Made by a program: the position numbers and the translations under genes. From Trema orientale (taxonomy: Eukaryota > Streptophyta > Magnoliopsida > Rosales > Cannabaceae), in assembly GCA_002914845.1 (NCBI GenBank), contig JXTC01000069.1, forward strand, positions 813,275 through 877,274: a DNA stretch of 64,000 bases, in the 5' to 3' direction. Shown in pieces: positions 24,003 to 35,379 of the stretch. Every line of letters starts with the position of its first letter. Position 1 is the first letter of the stretch. Under the pieces are notes generated by a model. It worked only from the letters and a program-made list of their open reading frames with translations. It was not told the origin of the DNA and searched no databases.

Positions 24003-24600
24003 TCGAAATAAATACTGAGTTTTTAAATTTTAGCACAAAAAAACTCTGGATTTTCGATTATATATAAAAAAAACCCTTTGTCTTTGTTTAATTTAAGTCC
24101 AAAAAAAAAAACTTTGAGTTTTTAGTTATATCAAATAAAATCTTTGAATTATAAAAGTCGAATCAAATTAGTCTGGAAATAAGTCAAATGACCCATTTTT
24201 CCTTAGTGTACACTGTCATGCGCAATTATGCAAGGATATTTACATTGACAAGCACCCCAATTAGGCGAAAACTATGTCATTCTATATTGAAAATATTGAC
24301 TTTTTTAGTTAAAATAAATTTAAAAAGTAGTTCATGAATATAGAACACTTAAAAAATAGTCGTTTCTTAATCATGTTATATATTCGTTGATTAAATATTT
24401 ATTTTGGGTTCAATTTAATTGGATTTCAAAATCTCAAGATTTTATTTGATATAATCAGAAGACCAAGGTTTTTATTGCTATAATTAAAAAAATTTAAGGT
24501 TTTATCTGATATAACAAAAACCTTAAGATTTTTTTTTGCTAAAATAAAAAAGTCCAAGATTTTTGTTAACAATAAACCTCATATTTATAACTTTAAAATA
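24003..24600. repeat. Dispersed inverted-repeat element, copy 1
   Basis: About 0.6 kb, collinear with 55858-56420 (shared AGTCAAATGACCCATTTTT, TATATTCGTTGATTAAATAT and ATTTTATTTGATATAATCAG). Within the copy, TTATATCAAATAAAATCTTT on the left is the complement of AAGATTTTATTTGATATAA on the right, so it has long terminal inverted repeats (about 150 bp). No ORF. Probably a non-autonomous DNA element of unknown superfamily. Confidence 0.65.
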
Positions 24601-24704
24601 TAAAAATCCACTTTATTATTATAAATCAATTACTTGTACACCTGATTCTTGAATGCTCAATCAATACACTTTCAGAAAATGGACTTAACTAGGAGTATTT
24701 TTAA

Positions 24705-25552
24705 CTAGGCTTTTTAATATAAAAACCTCCTCAACTCAAAAAAAATTAGTGAAATTAACCCTGAACTCAAATTTTTGGAGCAAAACTCCATAGTGTCCCC
24801 CTAATATTAGTTCTGTTAGAAAAGAAAGGTTTTTTTTTCGGTTAAGTCCGCATTCTTTTATTTATGGCTTTTAGGTCCTTATTCTTAGATTTTTGTTTCA
24901 TGTTAATCCTTTTTAATCTTTTCTGTCCAATACTGCCGTTAATTAGCACTTGCCTAAAACATGCTCATCTCAACGAGGGTAAAATTGGAAATAAAGAGAA
25001 ATTATTATTTAATAAAAAAATAAGCTAGGTTATCGTTTTGTTCAAAACCGATGTAAGGAATTGGAAAATTTTATGTAGTTCCAATATGGAACTAATTTGG
25101 TCCAAGTATTAATATATCTAGAAGAGAGGTTTATGAATATATTGCCAATTTTAAGGGACATATATGGTCAACTTTATGTTTTGCCCTTCCAATTTTATGG
25201 GATATATATTATCAAAATTTTATATGGTACCAAAGAAAGGTATATGAACATATTACGAATTTTATGGGACATATATTGCCAACTTTATATTTTATCGTTT
25301 CAATTTTATAGGATAGAAAAGATTAAAAGGAATTAAAGTGAAACAAAAATATAAGAATAAAACCTAAAAGCCACAAATAAAATAATTGGGACTTAACCGT
25401 AAAAAAACAAACAAAAATACCTTCTTTTTTAGCAAAACTAATCATAGGAGACTTCAAGAGATTTTGTTCTAAAAAATTGAGTTTAAATTTAATTTTACTA
25501 AATTGTTCCGAGTTTAGAAAGTTTTTATATTAAAAAGCCTTTTAACTAAAAT
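24705..25552. repeat. Fold-back element with internal near-repeats
   Basis: The left arm (about 24710-24930; AAAACCTCCTCAACTC, TTTATGGCTTTTAGGTCC) and the right arm (about 25320-25550; CTAAAAGCCACAAATAAA, AAGCCTTTT) are inverted copies. The loop holds two diverged direct repeats built on GGACATATATGGTCAAC-like units (about 25120-25310). No coding capacity. Probably a non-autonomous transposon. Confidence 0.6.
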
Positions 25553-25715
25553 GACTTTTCTAGTAATTTTGAAAAATGACCTTTTTGGAATATATTGTGT
25601 GACGGAGTGTCACTATTTGTTAACTTTTTTAGGACTAATCAATAGTCACATAACACTGTAACACTCCTTAAAAAGTCATTTTTCAAAATTATTTTAAAAT
25701 GTCATTTTAATGTCA
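25553..25715. repeat. Short MITE with inverted ends
   Basis: CTAAAATGACTTTTCTAGTA on the left pairs with the complement of ATTTTAAAATGTCATTTTA on the right, and GAAAAATGACCTTTTT pairs with AAAAAGTCATTTTTC. About 160 bp, directly abutting the larger fold-back element. Confidence 0.6.
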
Positions 25716-25939
25716 ATCAAGCCTATCCATATCAATTTCTCTACACTTCTCAGTACCTAACCAATTACAAAATTACTTTATCAGTATCAATTAATAAAAG
25801 GGTTTTGGACACTTATACCTATTTTTCAAAAAATAATACCAAATTTACGACCTTTCAAAAATAATAAAAATCCGTATGACCTTTTTATGGTATTTTTCTA
25901 AATATTTTGAAAGTTAGAAAATGCGGTGGCATTTTAGTA
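25716..25939. other. AT-rich spacer
   Basis: Nothing recognised except a possible leader of the following minisatellite (TTTTTCTAAATATTTTGAAAG). Confidence 0.3.
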
Positions 25940-26420
25940 AATAAGTCACCACAAAGGTTTCCTGGAAACTAATTTGGTTTAATTTGGTTTCCTATTAGCG
26001 GAATGTTCTGCAAATAAGTAAATCATAGGAAACCGCAAAGGTTTTCTGGAAACCAGTTTGGTTTCCTTTAGCCGAAAACCCTGTACATAAGTAAATCACA
26101 AGAAAGTACAAAGGTTTCCTGGAAACCATTTTGATTTCCTTTAGCCGAATATCCTGTGCGTAAGTAAATCACATAAAACTATGAACATTTCCGGTAAACC
26201 ATTGTAGTTTTCTTTTTGCAGAATGTACTGTAGCTAAATAAATTACAGGAAACCATCGTGGTTTCCATTTAGCAGATTGCCCTGTAGTTAAGTAAATCAC
26301 AAGAAACTACAAAAATTTCCTAGAAACCATTGTGGTTTCTTTTTCAAATCACAGGAAACAATGAAAGTTTCCTGAAAGCTATTGTGATTTCCTTTTCGAA
26401 GAATGCCTTGTAGCAAGAAT
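25940..26420. repeat. Degenerate minisatellite built on GGAAACC modules
   Basis: About six diverged units of roughly 70-90 bp. Each carries AAGTAAATCACAGGAAAC, then AAAGGTTTCCTGGAAACCA, then a TTTGGTTTCCTTTAGC-GAAT-CCTGTA segment. Each unit holds GGTTTCC and GGAAACC in opposite orientations, so single strands can pair. No protein reading was seen. Confidence 0.7.
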
Positions 26421-27405
26421 TGGGTGAGGCATTGAATAAGGACGCTAAAGAATATGATCAAGTTCTCAAATTAAGTAATTATATTTTTGAAGTAAAAGCA
26501 ACAGAAATATATATTAGTTTTTGGATTCTGGCAACTGGTTTCCAATAATTAAATTGGTTTCAAATAATCAATAATTGAATTAACCAAATAGTTCTACTGT
26601 TTATGATAGAAACTAATTTAGTTTTTAGTTTTTATTAACTAAATAGTTATGATATTTATGGTGAAAACTAATATAGTTGTTGGTTTTTAGTAACCAATTT
26701 AGTTTCTAGTTTCCAAAAATCAATTAGTTTATGATTTCTAATAATAAATTGGTAATTAATTTTAAGAGTGATCAGCTACAAGTAAACTAGTAGCAAAAAG
26801 AAATAAGAAAAAATGAAAATTCTAAGACGTTATTTGGTCTTTCTTAGTAAGAATTTGTTATTTTTCTAAAAAAAGGTAGTACAAAAATAAGTAAAGGTTT
26901 GGACATAGTATTCTTAGTATTATTTATCAAAAGATAGTACTAAGTGTCTTTTTCCCTTAATAAAAAACTAAAAAATCAGCATTTAGGAAAACATTATGTA
27001 TTGGTAGTTAAAAAAAATGAAATAACGTGTCAAATTTAGCTTCTTTTTTTTTTTGTTTTACAACTATAGCATTGGCCAAACAGTAAAACCATATTTTAAT
27101 CAAAATTACGGACAAAAAACAAATAGTAAAACCAGAAGAAAAAAAATATGCATCTAGCCAAATAGAAGTTAAAAGAAACTACTGCTATTAGCAAAGTCGG
27201 TTTTAGGACAAAACACTATTCTACGACACTCTCACCGGGTAGGCTCAAAACGCTGGGTATTGGGTATACTCAGAAAATTGTTGGACAACTCAAGTTGTTC
27301 AAGAAGCCTGTTATTACCATTACTAGTGGTTATGCTGCTTTGCCCAAGTTAATATTAATATTACATACATTAAACTTAATTATAAATTAGGTTCAATATA
27401 TTACA
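26421..27405. other. Intergenic, repeat-like, no gene
   Basis: About 26530-26760 repeats AACTGGTTTCCAATAATT-like and AACTAATTTAGTTTTTAG-like phrases, probably an eroded continuation of the minisatellite or another fold-back element. The rest is AT-rich with poly-A and poly-T runs. Confidence 0.35.
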
Positions 27406-27655
27406 ACATTAAAAAATAAATTTATCTCTACATTTATTTTGACGAGACGAATCTAGCACAAGTATTTATTCGATGAACTAAATGTAATATAAGATATCAT
27501 TAATATTAAATTAAATATAATATTATATAAAACATTAAAGAATGTATTTATCTCTACATTTATTTTGATAAGACGAATGTAGCATAACTATTTGTTCGAT
27601 AAACTAAATTAATTATAAGATATCATTAATATTAAATTAAATACAATATCATACA
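27406..27655. repeat. Tandem duplication, unit about 126 bp
   Basis: ACATTAAAAAATAAATTTAT at 27406 recurs as ACATTAAAGAATGTATTTAT at 27532. Both are followed by CTCTACATTTATTTTGA and later GATATCATTAATATTAAAT. Two diverged copies. Confidence 0.7.
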
Positions 27656-27842
27656 ATAACATATATACATTACAACCAATCATAGCGTAAAAAAATAATA
27701 ATAGAACCAATCATATCATGAAAAAATAAGAATTAAATTAAGAATTTTTTAAAATTTTAAAAATAAAATATTGATAAAAAAAAACTATATCTAGAATACT
27801 GATCAAAGAAACTATCACATTTTTTTCTCTCTTTGCTTCAAG

Positions 27843-27845
<3 letters not shown>

Positions 27846-27880
<35 letters not shown>
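27846..27880. repeat. (TA)n microsatellite
   Basis: Uninterrupted TA dinucleotides for about 30 bp downstream of nCBP. Confidence 0.9.
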
Positions 27881-27882
<2 letters not shown>

Positions 27883-28092
27883 TTGATAGATTATTTTTGC
27901 AGTAACTTTAAGCATCATAATTATAGGTCAAAGTAGTAATAACTCATTTGATTGACCATCAGTTACTTCAAGTACAAATGCCATCTTCTTAAAGTCAATC
28001 TACATATCCCCGTACAGTGCTTATACATAATGTCATGGTAGCAAGTGATAATCGAACCTAGCAGTGGCCTTAATGCTAGGCTGGCAAAATTC

Positions 28093-31000
28093 TTACCCTC
28101 TCAACCATGTGTTTCTGTAGGATGAGTTATCACGCAATGAAGCATCATGGGGCTTGTATTCCATAACATAGCTGTGTGGAAGTTTCAGGTGTCGCTTGAT
28201 TGCGTCTCTTAAAGCCATGACAGCCTGGAACAAGGAATGCAATGAAAGATTATCGCACTTAATGAGAAATGAAAGTACAGAAACGGACAAATTTACCAAC
28301 CTGATGATCAGATGCATTTCTATTCCAGACACTTAATATATCCTCGTTGAAACGAATGCTCAACACCGCACCGCATATGTTTTCTCCGTAATCAAGTTGA
28401 TCACCTACCAATGCAAGGACCTGCATACACCAAATTTATGACTTCCAAGTTCTGCCACGAAGAGAGCCACTCTTATAAGTAGGTAGGGCAAGTGTAACCA
28501 AATAAAAGAGGAATGTGCCTCAAGTAAATTTTATAAAAATGCAAGGCATGCAAAGGGCTCTCCTGTCTATGAAAAGGAATAAAGAAATTCACTTAAAAGC
28601 TACTAGTATGGGTTTGAGATATTTATCGCAATAAAAGCAATGGATTCAACATCCTGAAAATTAGGATGATTTTTCACCTATAACCTCACCAAGACACCTG
28701 AGTACACAGACAATATTTTCAAATAGTTTCCGAATAATAAACCACAAACAAAACCAAACGCTCATAAAACTTGTCCGACTATTATATTTTCGCTCAGAAT
28801 CATTTGTCTGACTATTATATTTTCACTCAGAATCATTCCTTTCAAACAACATTGTGAAAAAGTACATCCAGCTGAAAACATAAAATATTAAATTACAACA
28901 AATTTCCATGAGTTCAGCCTTTGTCCTTACCAGATCCTCCCAAAAACGGCCTGATACAACCTTTTTGAACCGTATTATCCACTTACCACCATTACAGTTA
29001 GCAGAGTCCTGACCAACAAAAAATAAATAAATGAAGTAATTCAGATATAATAAGATTTATAACCGGGAAATAATTAAGATTGCATGGCCTCAGATATGTA
29101 CCTCCCATAAAGGTCGAATCCCCTCCTTGAAAAGATGCAGGTCTGTTGGGCTTGGCAAAGAAGAGGGACGGGCCAAGTGGCAATAAGAGACCCAAAACTC
29201 TTCAACCTAGATATACATGTTTTTCAAGAAAAGAAGTAGAAGAAGAAGATGAAAGGGGTTAAAAAAAAAGAAAAATCAGCACAGGGAAAATTTAATAATG
29301 AAAGGCTAAATACTCAGCGCCTCTTTCAGGCTTCTTGTTTTCGACAAAGAAAAGAGAGTAGACTAACCGTGCTGAAATCCACGATCTTTTTTATATTGTC
29401 TTCATATGATGTTTGGTTCCGAACCCCAGGTGTCCGACGAGTGTACCAAAATACAAACTTGTGCTACTCATGAGAATATCATGTAATTAAGTATTGATAC
29501 ACCACTAGATCGAGTCATGAATTATGATAAGGGACTTTGAATTCAATTAAGAAAATGTTAACTCAGAAGAACAAGACTAGAAAATTCGGGAATGAAAGAT
29601 TGAAAAGAAAGTGACAGGATCATGCACGGATGCAAGCTGAAAAAGAAAATGACAAGATCATGCATGAATGTAAAATTCAAAAGAACATGACTAGATCATG
29701 CATGCCAATATGCATGTGGCACCCCATTACATGTACTATCATTAATTAGCCATAAATATAAGCCATCATTTCAATGCAGGTATAAGCCTTTATAAAGGAA
29801 AAGGACATAATATATCTTTTACAAAAGCGAAATCTATTCTGAAAAATAAGCTACTTGCATTATGTTTTATTTTTTATTTTGATTTTACGAAGAATAACAT
29901 TTTCTATTTTGTGCACACTAGAGAATAAATTTATATACTATATCTCAGAACGGCATCAATCCGTGAATTGTGAATGTGAAGGTGTATAGGAGTAAAGGGA
30001 GACATAAGGAAAAATCAGATAATTCTTGATGAAAGCAAATTTAAACAAAAGAGAGAAGAACATGTAGAAAATGAATCAGAACATTAGGAGAGTATTCAAT
30101 GCATTAAGCAGGCACATCCATTAGGTGTTAACATAGATTTTGTGTTGTATAAATTGCCTAAAAGTCCCATAACCATAAGAAGTACTGAAAAGCTAATCAC
30201 ATTAATGAAATTATTTTAAATCAACTGAGAACAGGCTTGATAATATTCTTCTAGCAATTAGAGATTTTTTCTGTTCTTCTATTTTACTTTTTAGTGTAGA
30301 AGTTTGTTCACGCATTTAAATTCCATCATCAAGCTTTGCCATGCCCCAATTACACCCCCAATAACTTAATTATAAAAAAATAAAAATGCATCCACTATTA
30401 GTAGACAAAACGTTTATCATCATTCCTTTCCACCGCACTGTTTACAGAATCTGTTAACAGCACAAAACAGTATGAAAGTTGTCTTTTCCCGATTGCAACC
30501 ATGACCCAAAAAAACCTAATGTCTAATAAAACTTGAGGCCACCAATCAGCATACAGAAAATCCTCAACGCTACAAGATTTTTCTCTAGGAAGGAGTTAAA
30601 CATAGGGATGAAACTGAGAAAGCTAAAAACCCTAATTAGAGAAACCTTCACTGAGATTATTCAAACAAAATCAATACACACACATAACCATGTGATCCTG
30701 AATGGGCAAAGCTGAAACTTAAAGTACTGTCAAAAGAAAAATGCATCAAGAAATTTTATCTTTCACCAAAATGATCTCAACATTCGCAACCGGTTGATCC
30801 CCATTCCTCAAACTAGTCTTTTTCACAACTAAAATTTCAAATCGTCATCGTTCAATGGAAACAAAAGCAAAGCAAACCCTAGCTGGTTGGATTGAAATGG
30901 ATTCCATATATATATATATATATAACAGTTGAATGTTGATGAGAGAAATGTTCAGATTAGCATAAGAGTTAGGGTTAGGGTTAGGGCCACCTTGAGGGGA

Positions 31001-31161
31001 TGAAGGCCAGCTTTGAGGTCACGAGCCAGGCGTTCACGAAATTCCTGGGCTTCGTGAGTGTTGAAGCTATCGGAGGAGTCGAGAAGTGAGAGAGCATTAT
31101 CGGGGTTGGGGTTGTTGTTATCGGAGGATTGCTTCTTCTCTTTCTCTGATACCAACTCCAT
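28093..31161 (-). CDS. nCBP: Novel cap-binding protein nCBP (eIF4E-family, 4EHP class)
   Basis: Binds the mRNA 5' cap as an eIF4E-like protein in translation control. Six exons with GT-AG borders: 31161-30991, 29463-29368, 29206-29102, 29008-28931, 28420-28301 and 28224-28093. They sum to 702 nt, or 233 aa (Arabidopsis nCBP about 221). Landmarks: HPLKHKFVFWYTRRTPGVRN, the nCBP C-terminus SYVMEYKPHDASLRDN, and RPLWE with the cap-stacking Trp123. The partner aromatic that is Trp in eIF4E is Tyr77 here (TSYEDN), the 4EHP-class hallmark. The start is the first Met of a variable, charged, Asn/Ser-rich leader. Introns fall mostly between codons. A telo-box lies in intron 1. All six junctions keep frame, so it looks intact. 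Confidence 0.95.
30972..30986 (-). promoter_or_regulatory. Telo-box / short telomere-like repeat in nCBP intron 1
   Basis: On the minus strand, CCCTAACCCTAACCCTAA begins four bases after the exon 1 splice junction. It contains AACCCTAA, the telo-box known from 5' regions and first introns of plant translation-machinery genes. A regulatory role is inferred from position and family. Confidence 0.55.
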
Positions 31162-31297
31162 TTTTTTTTAGCTCTGCGCTACTTTTCTTTCTCTTCTTCT
31201 TAGACCAGAAGAACCAGGAGGAGCCTTCAGTTTTCGCGGCCTGTGCCCCCTAAGAAGATCGATGATAATACTCCACCCATCGCGAAATGCCCGGCCC

Positions 31298-31303
31298 GGC
31301 CCA
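31298..31303 (-). promoter_or_regulatory. Site II-type motif TGGGCC upstream of nCBP
   Basis: GATGGGCCGGGCCGGGC on the minus strand lies about 140 bp upstream of the nCBP start codon. TGGGCC/T motifs often act with telo-boxes in translation-related genes (TCP-bound). The same GC-rich phrase could also be a relic of a GGGCC-rich hAT MITE like that at 41320-43495, so the call is tentative. Confidence 0.35.
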
Positions 31304-31374
31304 TCCTGCGGCCTTTTGGTGTTGTGAGCCGGGCCTTGTACTTGGTCAGGCTGGCCTGTAGACCCTATTTTCAA

Positions 31375-32267
31375 GTCAATTCATAAAAAGGTGTTTTAAG
31401 AAAGAAATCTTTTTTTTTTTGAGAAATTTAGGTGGATGACCAATATTTTAAATTTGATTAAGTAGATGTCCACTTTTTAAATTTTATAGCTAAATGTCTA
31501 GGTATATATATTTTTACACTTGGTAGATAAATATATCTACTAATTTTAGGTACTGTACTGAAATGTACTAGATATATACTTTTTTATATTTGGTATATAA
31601 AGTTTTATACTTGGTACCGGACATTTTGCTATAACATTTGACAAAGGGACATTTACTTAAATTGGACCCAAAATTTGGTCATATTTCTATATGACCCAAT
31701 CTTTTAAATCTATATCTGTGACAGTAATCGATATAACCTCGATGTTTTTGCCACTATAGCCATGTAAAAAAGAATAATAACCCTTTTTGTTCATATGTTG
31801 AAATATTTTTTCCATGGATTTTGTTTATGGCTGTAGTATAAGCTCTTGTTAATGGCTTAATCTGCCATTCTGAGTTTGGTGATATGTTGTAGGATTTTTT
31901 CTTTTTTTTCCGGTATCATGGTTGATTATCTGTTTCGTGAAGCTAATAAAACTGCACATGTTTCTTAACTTAGTTCATTTAAGTAGTAGAAGATGAGCTT
32001 AAGTAATAAGTGACGACAACCATTATATAAAATAAGAAACGTTTATTAGTTCTCTGATTGAAACGAAAAAAAGTTAATAACTTGAGTTCCAGTTTTATAC
32101 AACAGTTATTAATCGTGTAATTTACAGAAAATAATTTCTTTGATTCCACAAAATCTCATTTGCATAAATTACTCAATGTTCCAAGCATTCTGTTAGGCCA
32201 ATTTATAATTCTCTCTTTTACTTTTCTTTTCCACTAATATTGCTAATATTGTTTTGTGAGTTCTACT
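31375..32267. other. Intergenic, no intact gene; possible LINE scrap
   Basis: AT-rich upstream region of nCBP. Around 31925-31975 the plus strand reads VDYLFREANKTAHV. This resembles the RNase H tail common to plant LINEs, but the stretch is too short to assign. TACTTTTTTATATTTGGTATATAAAG-like phrases near 31510-31620 repeat imperfectly. Confidence 0.3.
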
Positions 32268-32547
32268 AATATATATATATATGGTTGCCAATCCAGTAGG
32301 TATTTTTTTTTTTTACCTATGTGTAGGTATTTGTTTTTTAGCCGTTGGATCATCATCTAATGGCGATCCAACGGCTATAATCAAGTACATAAAAAGACGT
32401 GCATTATTAATACTATTTCTCTCTCCTACTTTTTATAATAAAAAAACGTACAAAATTTTTTTTCATTAGCCCAATTGATACCTATGCATAGGTAAAAAAA
32501 AAAAATACCTACTGGATTGGTGCCCTATATATATATATATATATATA
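32268..32547. mobile_element. TA-flanked MITE, copy C (best preserved)
   Basis: TA tract, GGTTGCCAATCCAGTAGG, then TTTTTTTTTTACCTATG. The core GCCGTTGGATC...GATCCAACGGC is a perfect small palindrome. The right end is ACCTACTGGATTGGTGCC followed by a TA tract. The terminal inverted repeats are clear and there is no coding capacity. Confidence 0.85.
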
Positions 32548-32997
32548 CACGCGCGCCCCATTATGCTTTATTATCGAACTTCCCAATAATTGAATTTACT
32601 ATCTTGAATCTTAGCTTGGCTTCCTTTTGAAATGGAAGTTGCAAAATCTTAGCCGCCGTTGAATTGCCGGGAGCCAGAAAGACTGGAGGAGCAAGTTTTT
32701 CTTTATTGAGTTTTAGGACCATTCTCTTTCTCATAGCTTAATAAAATATTTATTTTATAATATTTAATAGCATAGTAAATTTCATATGTAAGTGGAAAAA
32801 TAGTGTTTTAGCACTCTTTTTTACACTTTGTTTTTAGTTTAAAAGAGGCTAAAAGGACCTGTCCGGCAACTTCGGGCCATTGAGTGGAAATTAGACCCAG
32901 TACCCGTTTTTGGGCTAGATATTTTCAACTTACCCGTTTTTAAAATGTGAATAATTTGTTACCTGTTTTTTCACCTACGTTTCCAATTTTACCTTTA
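32548..32997. other. Spacer, no gene
   Basis: Contains a TACCCGTTTTTGGGCTAG / TTACCCGTTTTTAAAATG phrase (about 32900-32945) that may be the left end of the element carrying the tandem array that follows. Otherwise nothing recognised. Confidence 0.3.
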
Positions 32998-33682
32998 GTT
33001 GACTTTTTTTTTCCCGATAACTGTAAATAAGACGTTTCAACCTCTATAAGAGAGAAAAAAATATAACCAACTGATTTCGGAACTAATAGTAAACAACTTG
33101 TTCACGTCTATGCTTAAAAAGAACTTAAACTGTAAACAACTGGTATAATTTACAGATCTGCTTCAGTGCTTTGGCTATAATTAACTTTTTTTTTCCTGAT
33201 AACTGTAAACAAGAAGTTTCAACCTCTATAAGAGAGACAAAAATATAACCAACTGGTTTCGAAACTAATAGTAAATAACTTGTTCACGTCTATACTTAAA
33301 AAGAACTTAAACTGTAAACAACTGGTATAATTTACAGATCTGCTTCAGTGCTTTGGCTATAATTTACTTTTTTTTTTCCGATAACTGTAAACAAGACTTT
33401 TCAACCTTTATTAGAGAGAAAAAAATGTAATCAACTGGTTTCGCAAGTAATAGTAAACAACTTGTTCACGTCTATGCTTAAAAAGAAAAACAACTGCTAT
33501 AACTTATAGATCTGCTTCGGTGCTTTGGCTATAATTATTTTTTTTTTCCCGATAACTGTAAACAAGAAGTTTTAACCTCTATTAGAGAGACAAAAATGTA
33601 ATCAACTGGTTTCGCAAGTAATAGCAAACAACTTGTTCACGTCTATGCTTAAAAAGAAATTAAACTGTAAACAATTGGTTTA
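32998..33682. repeat. Tandem array, about four units of roughly 180 bp
   Basis: Units start near 32998, 33180, 33364 and 33535. Each has a poly-T run, CCGATAACTGTAAACAAGA, CAACCTCTATAAGAGAGA, AACTTGTTCACGTCTATGCT, and GATCTGCTTCAGTGCTTTGG (absent in the last). Units 1 and 2 are the most alike. The last is short. No ORF. Confidence 0.85.
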
Positions 33683-34300
33683 CATTTGTATCCAAGTATA
33701 TATACATATCAATTCTATTATTCATTCGTACAGGAAATAAAACATAATTAATAGTAAAGCAGCTCATTGTTTACATCCACAAATATAATTGTAAACTATC
33801 AAAAGAAATGTAAAAATTTATAAGAAATAGCTCTTCATTATTGAGTCACTCACTCTTTCTCCCTCTAAAGATACAATGAAGATGATGAAAAGCTTGCATT
33901 AATCTCCCATGGCCGATTCCGAGCTTTATCGGCAAAAGTGCCTCCGGTAGATTAATTTTTTTCCGATGAATCGACGACAAAACCCACTCCAAGCCGATTT
34001 ATTCAACGAAGATGACAATTACAGAGAGAGAAGAGAGAGTGTGCAATTTTAGAGAGAGATTTCGGGCATTTTTAGAGAGAGAGAGGAGAGCGTTCGGCCA
34101 TTTTTAGAGAGAGAGAGGATAGCATTCGATAATTTTTAGAGAAAGAAGGAAGAGAGAACATGAAAAGATCGATTTATTCACGTTTACTTTTAAAGGTAAT
34201 TTAGGTAGTTTATAAATAAAAAAAGGTAGGAGTAGAAGATTATAAAAAAAAAAAAAAGGATAATCATGTTTAATTAAGGGTAACTGCCAAATTTCCCCTG
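33683..34300. repeat. Right part of the same repeat region with a GA-rich mini-array
   Basis: At 34040-34150 a unit of about 38 bp, TTTTTAGAGAGAGAGAGGA plus a GCGTTCGGCCA-like tail, repeats about three times. Upstream (33890-34020) is a CG-containing stretch with no credible protein. The end near 34190 (TTTAAAGGTAATTTAGG) may invert the TTACCTTTAGTTG near 32990, hinting at one large non-autonomous element at about 32890-34230. Confidence 0.45.
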
Positions 34301-35379
34301 CCATTGATGGACCCACCAAGCCGGACCAATGTGGAAACTTGAGCCCAGAAGACAAGAAATAATCTTTAGGAGAGATTCCCCTCAACTGTGCATTAGCATT
34401 TAGCCCACAACAAAAAAGTGAGTCACAAAAATAATCATGGGTCATGGCTCACATGACCCTCTTTTCCAGCACAAAGTGTTAGAAAAAGAATCCAACGATC
34501 CTTTACAACCAAAGCACCATAATATCTTAAAGAAAGATGTGATGAGAATATTATATCATATTATAGGATAGGATTATAAATAATTAAAAAAGGGAAAAAG
34601 AACAGTCATGCTGCAGAATATTTATGTAAAGGTAGGGAGCAATATATCCTCGTGTATATACCTGGAGAGAATGTCAAAGATTTGCGATAATGAAACTTTG
34701 ACATCAGAAACCATGAAAAACAAAAGAGAAGGAAGATCAATTGAAAAGGCTTAGAAAGTGCACTATGATTCTTATAACAAAGACTAGTGTACAAATTGAT
34801 TATCTTTTAATAGTCAAGCTCTATAATGAGGCAGTGTGAGGCTTTGAAAGATACCATTACCATAGTTTCCGCAACTTTGTAGATCTATGGAGTCTTGGCC
34901 AACTTGCTTTTACAGAACCACTTTAAGGGTATGTAAAGGCAAAATTCAAAAGGCATATAATGGCCCTAAAAATCTTTTTATCTTCCACAGCACCACACAA
35001 ATGACAAATCAATCTCTAAAAAAGAATATTATTAGCTTGGAAAGTGTCTCAATTAGTAGTCCAGAATGATTTGTACAACTATATCATGAAGCGATCTCTT
35101 TAATTTCAAACAAAATAATAACATAACTCTCATAATTCTAAAGCTCTAAAGTGGGCTATGGTTAAGAAAGTAATAAAAGAATAAGAGAGACCAAAATTTG
35201 GATGTTCTAGAAAGTCCTTCTACAACAGCAACTATCCTTGCATCACAAGATATTCTGCAACAAAATCACTTTTCTGTAACTCCATTTTTCAGAAAACTAC
35301 AAATTTACAAGAAGAGGAAAATTACTTTGATTGTATTTGCAATTACCTGCGGTCTATAAAGCTCATGAACTTCCTGGGG
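34301..35379. other. Downstream flank of the receptor kinase, no other gene
   Basis: AT-rich sequence. Its proximal part should hold the receptor kinase's 3' untranslated region. No repeat or RNA gene was recognised. Confidence 0.4.

Noticed and set aside
25940-26420. CRISPR-like array at the GGAAACC repeats
   Set aside because: Units are degenerate with no constant repeat and spacer pattern, and the DNA is plant nuclear.
28093-28332. Reading 28332-28093 as a separate small gene
   Set aside because: It is the last nCBP exon plus the adjoining intron read through. The true exon starts at 28224 after a clear TTCCAG acceptor.
30972-30986. True interstitial telomere tract at nCBP
   Set aside because: Only about three units and placed at a splice donor. 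A telo-box is the better reading.
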